Below are positions 7,820 to 14,514 of a stretch of 64,000 bases of DNA, piece by piece. Position numbers and translations under genes: made by a program. The notes under the pieces are model-generated. The model searched no databases and was not told the DNA's origin. It saw nothing but the letters and a program-made list of their open reading frames with translations. The DNA is from Gillisia xinjiangensis (GTDB lineage Bacteria > Bacteroidota > Bacteroidia > Flavobacteriales > Flavobacteriaceae), in assembly GCF_046298265.1 (NCBI RefSeq), contig NZ_JBKAHK010000005.1:62001-126000 (forward strand), written 5' to 3'. Position 1 is the stretch's first letter. The number at the start of each line of letters is the position of its first letter.

Positions 7820-7989
7820 TTATAGGTCTTAAAATATTAAGGTGTTTTTGAGGTTTTTATAATTTTAAGACCAGATTTGTTATACTATGAAAATTCACAA
7901 ACTTATTTAAAGTGTTTTATTTTTTGGATTTATGCTTTTATCTTGGCTATATTTATGGGGTTTTCTTTTAACTTTTGAAATTTAATACT

Positions 7990-8442
7990 ATGCAATACGT
8001 CTCACGATATTTTTTAATTATGCTGCTATTTCTTTTGGTTTCCTGTAAACAAAATACAAAAGATAGCCCAGAGTTGTCTTCCAAAACCAAAAGCGATGAG
8101 CAAAATATCATTTCAACAGAGAATGGTGGTAACCTTACCCCTTTAGAAGTGAAGGATTTGATACGGGATAATCCGGATTTAATTATTATAGACGTGAGAA
8201 CCCCACAAGAACTTGAATTAGGAATGGTTGAAAATGCTATTAATATTGATATGTATGATCAAAATTTCTTATTGGAGATAAAAAAATTGGGGAAAGGCCA
8301 AAAATATTTGCTCTATTGTTCTGTAGGGGGCAGAAGTTCTGCAACTTTAGAAATAATGAAAAAGGAGGGTTTTTCAAGTGTTTTTAATTCTAAAAAAGGA
8401 TTCGCAAGTCTTAAAGAGGCTGGAATAGCTATTAAGGAATAA
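7990..8442 (+). CDS. periplasmic rhodanese lipoprotein
   Basis: A 150-residue protein with a lipoprotein signal (LLFLLVSC, lipidated Cys19), a charged linker and one rhodanese domain. IIDVRTPQELELG lies near residue 67 and the active-site loop CSVGGRSSA starts at Cys110. It should act as a thiol sulfurtransferase at the membrane facing the periplasm. The ATG at 7990 is preferred to the in-frame TTG at 7975 because it yields the compact signal peptide. It lies 170 bp behind tsdA on the same strand, so it may handle sulfane sulfur from thiosulfate or tetrathionate. Confidence 0.88.
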   Translation: MQYVSRYFLIMLLFLLVSCKQNTKDSPELSSKTKSDEQNIISTENGGNLTPLEVKDLIRDNPDLIIIDVRTPQELELGMVENAINIDMYDQNFLLEIKKLGKGQKYLLYCSVGGRSSATLEIMKKEGFSSVFNSKKGFASLKEAGIAIKE

Positions 8443-8581
8443 GGCTTGATTCTGAAACTATTTGATAATACCCTTCTCACGATGTTTTGTCCAGTCAAGG
8501 ACAAAATAACGGTAAAATCCTCCGTGCCATTAGGTGCGGGCATATAAACCGAAACGAATCCTCACTCTTTTCCATTAATAG

Positions 8582-8619
8582 AAAAGCCCTGTAAAGTTTT
8601 AAACTTTCCAGGGCTTTTT
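8582..8619. terminator. bidirectional terminator between the rhodanese lipoprotein and SoxB-like genes
   Basis: AAAAGCCCTG pairs with CAGGGCTTTT, and an inner GTAAAGTTT/AAACTTTC arm extends the stem. A-run and T-run flank both sides, fitting the convergent genes that end at 8442 and 8649. Confidence 0.8.
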
Positions 8620-8648
8620 ACCTAAGGGCAATGCTAAATTTCCAGCTT

Positions 8649-10307
8649 TTACTGAAACTTATAATTTGTCCCGGGGACTGTGGAGAATGAGTACTCACCT
8701 AAATAATCGCAATAGGCTCTTCCTTCCAGTTTTGGTGATACCGGGGAGTTTACTTTTAAGTATTCCTCCACCACATCGTGAATGGTATAATCTTTTACTT
8801 CTACATCTTTCACTCCGGGAATACGACACAAATTGTCTTCAGGATCACCAGGACGAACACAGGCAGAAATGGTATAATATTCATCATCCTGCATTTCTTC
8901 GCCTTTCACGATAACAGAGTTTACGCGCTCTCCTTTTGGAGCCTGACTGTTAAAGTCTACTTCCATCCCGGAAAAACGCACCAACCAACCACCAAATCGT
9001 TCGGTTGAATTTTGGGCAAAGGCATTGTGCATTTCCCGCTCCAGCCAGTCCTTAATTTGTTTTCCGGTAACTTTTCCTGTTTTTACCTTTTCATTAACCG
9101 GAAGTAAGTTCCATAAATTAGCTCGCGTAATTGGCTCCGGTTTTCCATCTACCGGAACTATTGGATTTCCAAATCGAAATCCGTTGGAGATAGAGATATC
9201 TGCACCTGTTTTCCAGCGGGCTGCATCGGTTATCATATTATCCATTGGATTTTCAACGGTTAAATAGCGATAAATTGGAGTAGTGGTGTAACCTACAACA
9301 GCTTCCAGGTGCTCTTTATAAGGTGCTTTTGCCTTGTCTACAAGTGCCTGGATCTTGGGATTTGCAGCATATTTCTCAGGATCTACATCCATAAGTTCAT
9401 AATCGTCTTTCACTATTTTACCATCTACAAAATACAGGTTTAATTTCCCTACAAAAGATCCAAAAGCACCCGGTTCGGTTACTTTTGCATATTTTCCTTC
9501 GATAGGTTGGCGTACCCTTTCATGGGTATCATTTCCTAAAATGTAATCTACATCTTTAGTCATTTCGTTATTGGCGAGTTCCACCTGCTTAAAAATTCCC
9601 ATATGGGTTACCAGGAAGAGTGCCTGTACCTTTTTTTCATTTTTAACTTCGTCAATAAGCTTCAGGACATTGTCATCCAAACCGCTAAAACTAATTCCCT
9701 CGCTAAATATCGGATTTTGACGAATTGGAACATCCGGATCATTAACCCCAATAAATCCTATTTTCACTCCTTCTATTTCCTTGATCCAATAGGGAGGGAA
9801 AAGTCGCTTTCCAGACTCTTCGTGATACATGTTCTCCGCAATTACAGGCGTATCATAGGCATCTAAAACATTCATCATAGAAGTTTTGCCATATACAACC
9901 TCCCAATTACCGGGAATAAGCAAATCATAATTCATGTTTTTCACAATCTCTGGAAAAATATCTCCTTTAGAAAGCGCTGCATATCCACTTCCCTGGATAA
10001 GATCGCCACCATCTACAATAATGGTCCGGTTAGGGTTTTTAGCACGTTCTTCATCAAACAAGGTTTTAATGTTCGCCATCCCACCACGTGTTTTGAACAC
10101 AATGCTGTCATTTTCCCAGAACAATTCGGGATGTGGGTCTAATTGCCCGTGAATATCGGCTGTTTGTAAAATGGTGATGCGTAAGGTATCCTGAGCATTA
10201 CCCCCTTGTTTTTCATCAGATTTCATGTCCTGACAGGATCCTAGTAATCCAAGTCCAATGATTCCCAATCCTACAAATAATGTTGTTTTAAGTGTTTTCA
10301 TTTTCAT
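8649..10307 (-). CDS. SoxB-like thiosulfohydrolase / 5'-nucleotidase family lipoprotein
   Basis: A 552-residue exported lipoprotein (GLLGSC, Cys25) of the metallophosphatase/5'-nucleotidase family. Dimetal motifs are ADIHGQL (Asp51, His53), DGGDLIQGSG (Asp102), GNWEVVYG (Asn134), THMG (His235) and NDTHER (His262). In 5'-nucleotidases the third motif is GNHE. Trp in place of His (GNWE, then YG) is a SoxB-like trait, and the length suits SoxB. SoxB hydrolyses sulfate from SoxY-bound thiosulfate in the periplasm. No SoxYZ, SoxAX or SoxCD is in this window. The gene is last in an operon with DoxX and periplasmic DsrE genes, 4 nt behind the latter. A plain nucleotidase cannot be excluded. Confidence 0.8.
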   Translation of the reverse strand: MKMKTLKTTLFVGLGIIGLGLLGSCQDMKSDEKQGGNAQDTLRITILQTADIHGQLDPHPELFWENDSIVFKTRGGMANIKTLFDEERAKNPNRTIIVDGGDLIQGSGYAALSKGDIFPEIVKNMNYDLLIPGNWEVVYGKTSMMNVLDAYDTPVIAENMYHEESGKRLFPPYWIKEIEGVKIGFIGVNDPDVPIRQNPIFSEGISFSGLDDNVLKLIDEVKNEKKVQALFLVTHMGIFKQVELANNEMTKDVDYILGNDTHERVRQPIEGKYAKVTEPGAFGSFVGKLNLYFVDGKIVKDDYELMDVDPEKYAANPKIQALVDKAKAPYKEHLEAVVGYTTTPIYRYLTVENPMDNMITDAARWKTGADISISNGFRFGNPIVPVDGKPEPITRANLWNLLPVNEKVKTGKVTGKQIKDWLEREMHNAFAQNSTERFGGWLVRFSGMEVDFNSQAPKGERVNSVIVKGEEMQDDEYYTISACVRPGDPEDNLCRIPGVKDVEVKDYTIHDVVEEYLKVNSPVSPKLEGRAYCDYLGEYSFSTVPGTNYKFQ

Positions 10308-10311
10308 TTTT

Positions 10312-10737
10312 TTAAAGTCCTAAACTGTAATATCCTTTTTTCTGAAGCTGAAAATCGTGTAAAATACCATTTTCAACTATTTCCATTTCCTGCGGAATAT
10401 CCTTAGGATCAACCTTGAATTTGTTCATGGAAAATCCGCAGGCTACCAGATGTACTCCAGCTTTTTCAGCCTGAGCTACAAAGCCTTTCATTTTATCTGT
10501 ATCGGTTAATTGTGAAATGTCCTGCCCGCAAACAATAACCTGAAAATCCCCAAAGCGTTCCCCGTCTTCCAGCGCCAGTGCTTCAGCGGTTAGTATTATG
10601 GGTTTTAACTGATCTACTTTTTTGGTGAGCACAACATAATTGTTTTTATCATGAGTGTGTTCCGGTGCCTGCGCATTAACCTGTATGGTGGTTAAAGCCA
10701 AAAATAATGCAAGGCTGCTTAAAAATACTGTTTTCAT
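10312..10737 (-). CDS. periplasmic DsrE-like protein
   Basis: A 141-residue protein with a signal peptide ending near NAQ (residue 23), then a DsrE/F-like fold. Cys70 (VIVCGQD) and Cys100 (LVACGFSMNKF) are candidate sulfur-carrying residues. DsrE-family proteins relay persulfide sulfur, usually in the cytoplasm; this one is exported. It overlaps the DoxX gene by 4 nt and lies 4 nt before the SoxB-like gene, so the three are one translationally coupled unit. A role as the periplasmic sulfur carrier for the SoxB-like enzyme is an inference. Confidence 0.85.
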   Translation of the reverse strand: MKTVFLSSLALFLALTTIQVNAQAPEHTHDKNNYVVLTKKVDQLKPIILTAEALALEDGERFGDFQVIVCGQDISQLTDTDKMKGFVAQAEKAGVHLVACGFSMNKFKVDPKDIPQEMEIVENGILHDFQLQKKGYYSLGL

Positions 10738-11132
10738 TGTTTTGTTGTTTTAAAATCGTTTAATATAAAAAATAAAAGTCCGCCCAGGATTGCTATATTC
10801 TTAAAAAGAGGCCCCAGGGAATTCAACTGTCCTATTTGAACAGTAATCGTAATTGGAATTAATACCAAAGCCAGTATTAGAGCAACCCACCGGGTTTTAA
10901 AACCGGCAAAGAGGCTAATCCCGGCAACGAGCATAACTATTCCGGAGATAATAATTAAGTATTCGGGATTCCCAATAAAATAGGCCATGCCTTTAAAACT
11001 GGCCTGATCCAGTTTGGCAACAGTTCCTTCCACATTCATCAAATGATTGAAACCTGCAACAAGGAAAATTCCGCTTAACATCATTCTGAAGATCATCACT
11101 GATCGTTGTGTAACCATTATTTTGGCTGTCAT
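10734..11132 (-). CDS. DoxX/DoxD-like membrane protein
   Basis: A 132-residue protein with four hydrophobic helices and the DoxX-family pattern (RMMLSGIFLVAGFNHL, then GIVMLVAGISLFAGF). The family includes DoxD/DoxA, the archaeal thiosulfate:quinone oxidoreductase, but many DoxX members have other or unknown roles. Its stop overlaps the start of the periplasmic DsrE gene. In this sulfur operon an electron transfer to quinone is plausible but not shown by any residue I can point to. Confidence 0.85.
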   Translation of the reverse strand: MTAKIMVTQRSVMIFRMMLSGIFLVAGFNHLMNVEGTVAKLDQASFKGMAYFIGNPEYLIIISGIVMLVAGISLFAGFKTRWVALILALVLIPITITVQIGQLNSLGPLFKNIAILGGLLFFILNDFKTTKQ

Positions 11133-11339
11133 AAACTATATAATAGATTGAATTATTTAATCCCACTGGTGATTTAATTAAATGTGGAGATTTCTTCCTT
11201 TAAAATACCTCAAGAGTGTGCTCCCGGGTAACTGATTCATTTTTTCTGAAAGATTTTTGATCAATACAAGAAAAATTAATAAACCGCCAGCTACTTTCTG
11301 TGTTGTGTATAGAAAATGCTGATTAAATTTCAGAGTCTG

Positions 11340-11696
11340 TTAAACTTGTGGGGGAGGATAAAATTTATCGCTGAAGGTTTCAAAAAATTCTGGAGAGGTA
11401 TAATTGTAGCGCTGGTAATTGGTTTTTACCTCGATAAGTGTCCATCCAGATAACTGGAACTGAAATGGAGCGTTACAATAGGAATCTATAGGAATGATTA
11501 ATACGTTTGAAACAGGGCTAAAGTCCCGAGTGCTTCCATTCTCAAATAACTCAGCTTTCTTGTTTTCACAAAACGGATTTATATATACTATTTCTTTGGT
11601 ATCAAGAATGCTTGCCAAAAAATTGGTATCCATCATCAGGGATTTTCCGAAAAAAACCACCATAAAAAATATAGCTATATAAGACTTTAAATTCAT
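11340..11696 (-). CDS. small exported or membrane protein of unknown function
   Basis: A 118-residue protein starting MNLKSYIAIFFMVVFF, a hydrophobic N-terminus. Beyond it are two Cys (NPFCENKK and DSYCNAPF), a proline-rich end (FYPPPQV) and no domain I recognise. A longer in-frame start at 11765 is unlikely because it lies upstream of the predicted promoter. With ATG at 11696 the mRNA leader would be only two or three nt, so the gene may be read leaderless or begin at a later Met. It lies 207 bp upstream of the DoxX-DsrE-SoxB genes on the same strand, with no clear terminator between, so it may head that operon. Confidence 0.6.
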   Translation of the reverse strand: MNLKSYIAIFFMVVFFGKSLMMDTNFLASILDTKEIVYINPFCENKKAELFENGSTRDFSPVSNVLIIPIDSYCNAPFQFQLSGWTLIEVKTNYQRYNYTSPEFFETFSDKFYPPPQV

Positions 11697-11703
11697 TCGA
11701 CGC

Positions 11704-11747
11704 CAAATATAAGTATTCACCTCTACTCTATATGTGACATTTGTTAC
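11704..11747 (-). promoter_or_regulatory. CRP/FNR-type class II promoter toward the DoxX/DsrE/SoxB side (site 4)
   Basis: Read on the minus strand, the palindrome is GTAAC-AAAT-GTCAC (one half imperfect) at 11747-11734. A perfect -7 element TATATTTG lies at 11711-11704, with the same 29.5-bp spacing. Site 5 for the divergent porin is 55 bp away. Confidence 0.65.
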
Positions 11748-11801
11748 ATAGAGGTGTAAGTTCATTTCAGAAATTGGCTTTAGGATTTCTTTTTAGAGAA
11801 C

Positions 11802-11845
11802 GTAACACTTGTTACAGATATTAAGAAGGCTTTTAAAGAGTTTTG
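11802..11845 (+). promoter_or_regulatory. CRP/FNR-type class II promoter of the porin gene (site 5)
   Basis: The palindrome GTAAC-ACTT-GTTAC lies at 11802-11815. At the fixed spacing the -7 position reads GAGTTTTG (11838-11845), five of six fixed bases. The porin start codon is at 11872. Confidence 0.65.
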
Positions 11846-11871
11846 CAAAAAAATTACTTTAAATAATACAA

Positions 11872-13269
11872 ATGAAATTAGCTAAGTGGTATTTTACAAT
11901 TATATGGTTAAGTTTTAATTTCACCCTTTTTGCTCAGGAAAACAACGAATCTGGGGTACAGGAACACAATGAATCTGGAAATAAGGAAATCTCACAGCTA
12001 AAGGATATTTTTCGGGATGCCCAATTTCATGGACATTTCCGAAATTATTTTATGAATACCATAAACCGTGGTGACCTAAGGGATTATTATACCAATGCAA
12101 CAGGAGGTGCTGTGGGATTTACAACCGGAAATTATAAGGGTTTTGAAATTGGCGTAAAGGGTATTTTTACCTATAAAACCTTTGGCAGTGATCTTGGAAT
12201 TGAAGATCCTATTACAGGGAAAAACGCAAAATGGGAATATGAACTTTATGATGTTGTAAATAAAGGGAATTTCAAGGATCTTGATAGGCTGGAGGAATTA
12301 TTTATCCGGTACCGGTTTGGGGATTCTTATATTACCTACGGAAAGATTGAAACGGAATATACACCCTTGTTAAACCATAGCGACGGTCGCATGAAGCCTT
12401 TTGCACATCGGGGAGCATGGGCAAATTTACGTTTTGACACTGTGCACCAGGTTAACCTTGGATGGTTAAACGGGGTTTCCCCCAGGGCCACTACCGAGTG
12501 GTTTAACTTTGAAGAAGGGATGGGACTCTTTTATAATGGTTTCCAACCCAATGGGGAATTAGCTGAATATCACGAATATTACCCTTCTTCAGGAATTGGG
12601 ATCTTTAATTACCGTTTCAAAAAAAACAACCTTCATTTAGAAGTATATGATTTTTATTTGGATAAAATGATGAATACCCTCTGGACAGAAGCGGGATATG
12701 ACTATAAAAACTTTAACCTTGGAGTGCAATATGTATATCAGTCTCCTTTTTCTTATTCTGAAGAGCTTCCTTATGAACATCGATATATACAACCCGATGA
12801 AAATGCACAGGTATTAAGTACTCAATTAAGCTGGGAACAGGCTGGATGGAAATTTGGTATTGCGTATACCCATGCCTTCGATACAGGAAGGTTTTTATTC
12901 CCGAAGGAATTAGGAAGGGATCATTTTTTTACTTCAATTTCCAGATCTCGCTTGGAAGGACTTGGAAATACAGATGTTTTTACCCTGAAAGGGGAGTACA
13001 CTATTCCAAAACCGGACCTGCATATAGGATTGGAGTTTCAACAACTTACAGGCCCCGAATCAGCTGTTTTTGAGTTCAATAAATATAATGTAACGGAATC
13101 TCTTCAGCTAAATACGCATTTAACTTATAAAATTCATGGCTTTCTGGAAGGCCTAAGCTTTGATTTTCTTTGGATTTATCGGGAAAATAAGAATAGTTTA
13201 GATGCCCAAAGCATCTTTAATAAAAGCAATTTTAATCAGCTTAACTTCGTTACAAACTTCGATTTTTAG
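11872..13269 (+). CDS. OprD-like outer membrane porin
   Basis: A 465-residue beta-barrel protein with a signal peptide ending near LFAQ (residue 22) and a C-terminus ending in Phe (NFDF), as expected for outer membrane proteins. The stretches RGDLRDYYTNATGGAVGF, DLDRLEELFIRYRFG and SDGRMKPFAHRG match the pattern of OprD-family porins, which take up small anions or amino acids. Its promoter carries the regulon palindrome and faces the DoxX/DsrE/SoxB side, so thiosulfate or tetrathionate is a reasonable guess for the substrate. The substrate cannot be read from the sequence. Confidence 0.82.
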   Translation: MKLAKWYFTIIWLSFNFTLFAQENNESGVQEHNESGNKEISQLKDIFRDAQFHGHFRNYFMNTINRGDLRDYYTNATGGAVGFTTGNYKGFEIGVKGIFTYKTFGSDLGIEDPITGKNAKWEYELYDVVNKGNFKDLDRLEELFIRYRFGDSYITYGKIETEYTPLLNHSDGRMKPFAHRGAWANLRFDTVHQVNLGWLNGVSPRATTEWFNFEEGMGLFYNGFQPNGELAEYHEYYPSSGIGIFNYRFKKNNLHLEVYDFYLDKMMNTLWTEAGYDYKNFNLGVQYVYQSPFSYSEELPYEHRYIQPDENAQVLSTQLSWEQAGWKFGIAYTHAFDTGRFLFPKELGRDHFFTSISRSRLEGLGNTDVFTLKGEYTIPKPDLHIGLEFQQLTGPESAVFEFNKYNVTESLQLNTHLTYKIHGFLEGLSFDFLWIYRENKNSLDAQSIFNKSNFNQLNFVTNFDF

Positions 13270-13366
13270 AGTGTCCGAAACTAGGAGGAATTCCTGAAAA
13301 TTGGGTTTAAAAGAAAAACACCTGTTTCATTTAGAATTCTAATTCTTTTTTTATAAAAATAATAAT

Positions 13367-13410
13367 GTAACTTTTGTTACTGTGGGAATTAATATTAAAT
13401 GAGTTCTTTG
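13367..13410 (+). promoter_or_regulatory. CRP/FNR-type class II promoter of the YeeE/YedE genes (site 6)
   Basis: The palindrome GTAAC-TTTT-GTTAC lies at 13367-13380. The -7 position reads GTTCTTTG (13403-13410), with TTTG in exact register. The start codon is at 13433. Confidence 0.65.
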
Positions 13411-13432
13411 CATCTCAAAAAAAATAACTTCT

Positions 13433-13990
13433 ATGAATTGGATATTTGAACCCTGGCCCTGGTATGTTTCAGGCCCATTAATTGCCTTAATAATGTTTTT
13501 GCTGCTATTTGTGGATAAACAATTTGGAATGTCTTCAAATTTAAGGACCATGTGTACCATTGGTGGCGCAGGTAAAAAAGCCGATTTTTTCGCCTTCGAC
13601 TGGAAATCACAGCGATGGAACCTGGTAGTAGTCCTTGGAGCAATAATTGGCGGATTCCTGGGTGCTCATGTCTTAACCAATGATCCCTCTGTGGCCATTA
13701 ATCCAGATACTATAGCAACCTTGGAAGGATTGGGTTTTGAGAATGCAGGAGACACCTTTTTGCCGGAGCAGTTATTTGGTTTGGAAGCATTTTCCAGCAT
13801 AAAATCCTTATTGATCTTGTTAGGCGGAGGTTTAATGATAGGTTTTGGTTCCAGATATGCCGGAGGTTGTACCTCTGGACACGCTATTTCAGGCCTTAGT
13901 AATTTACAATTGCCCTCACTTATAGCGGTAATTGGATTTTTTATTGGTGGATTGGTGATGATCCATCTTTTATTCCCTTTAATTTTTTAA
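13433..13990 (+). CDS. YeeE/YedE family protein, first half of a split thiosulfate transporter
   Basis: A 185-residue membrane protein with about five hydrophobic segments. GSRYAGGCTSGHAISGL near residue 140 is the signature of the YeeE/YedE (TsuA) family, whose conserved Cys passes thiosulfate through the membrane. TsuA itself is about twice this size; here the two halves are separate genes, with the second starting 2 nt after this stop. The pair probably imports thiosulfate or another sulfur compound into the cytoplasm. The regulon promoter lies directly upstream. Confidence 0.9.
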   Translation: MNWIFEPWPWYVSGPLIALIMFLLLFVDKQFGMSSNLRTMCTIGGAGKKADFFAFDWKSQRWNLVVVLGAIIGGFLGAHVLTNDPSVAINPDTIATLEGLGFENAGDTFLPEQLFGLEAFSSIKSLLILLGGGLMIGFGSRYAGGCTSGHAISGLSNLQLPSLIAVIGFFIGGLVMIHLLFPLIF

Positions 13991-13991
13991 G

Positions 13992-14408
13992 ATGAAAAGA
14001 ACAGCAGCATATTTATTTATAGGTATATTTTTCGGAATAGTGATGTACAAGTCGGAAGCGGCTTCCTGGTTTAGAATTTATGAAATGTTTCAGTTTGAAT
14101 CATTTCATATGTACGGGATCATAGGATCAGCCCTGTTCCTGGGAGTATTGGGCGTATTCCTTATCAAAAAGAATAATGTGAAATCCTTTTATGGGGAGCC
14201 TATCAAGTTTACTCCAAAGGATAAAAGTTTTAGTAGGTATATGTATGGAGGAATCATTTTTGGTCTTGGCTGGGCACTGGCCGGATCTTGTCCCGGACCC
14301 ATTTATACCCTTATTGGAGCAGGATACGTTTCTATTTTAGTGGTTTTAGTGGGTGCTTTGGGAGGAACCTTCCTCTACGGCCTGGTACGGAAAAAATTAC
14401 CACATTAG
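13992..14408 (+). CDS. YeeE/YedE family protein, second half
   Basis: A 138-residue membrane protein with four hydrophobic segments. The motif GLGWALAGSCPGPIYTLIGAG contains the conserved Cys of the second YeeE/YedE half. It begins 2 nt behind the first half, so the two are surely co-translated and form one pore. A strong hairpin starts at its stop codon. Confidence 0.9.
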   Translation: MKRTAAYLFIGIFFGIVMYKSEAASWFRIYEMFQFESFHMYGIIGSALFLGVLGVFLIKKNNVKSFYGEPIKFTPKDKSFSRYMYGGIIFGLGWALAGSCPGPIYTLIGAGYVSILVVLVGALGGTFLYGLVRKKLPH

Positions 14409-14430
14409 AGACGCCCAATATGGGCGTCTC
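14408..14430. terminator. GC-rich hairpin after the YeeE/YedE pair
   Basis: GAGACGCCCA-ATA-TGGGCGTCTC, a perfect 10-bp stem starting at the last base of the stop codon. No T-run follows, but a second copy of the same core lies at 14482-14514; together they probably end transcription from both sides. Confidence 0.55.
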
Positions 14431-14481
14431 AGAAACGCGTCTCGTCTTTTGGCGTGCCGGTTTAAGACGCCCGTGTGCCAA

Positions 14482-14514
14482 TTTAAGAGACGCCCTTGTA
14501 GGGCGTCTCTTAAA
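14482..14514. terminator. 14-bp stem hairpin overlapping the ABC permease stop
   Basis: A perfect 14-bp stem around a TTGTA loop with the same AGACGCCC core as the hairpin at 14408. The permease stop codon (14510-14512, minus strand) lies inside the stem. A further AGACGCCC half copy is at 14465-14472. It probably works as a bidirectional terminator between convergent genes, or is a small repeat element. Confidence 0.6.

Noticed and set aside
14408..14514. GC-rich palindromes as integron attC or MITE
   Set aside because: No integrase, transposase or terminal repeats with target duplication; terminator use explains the position better.
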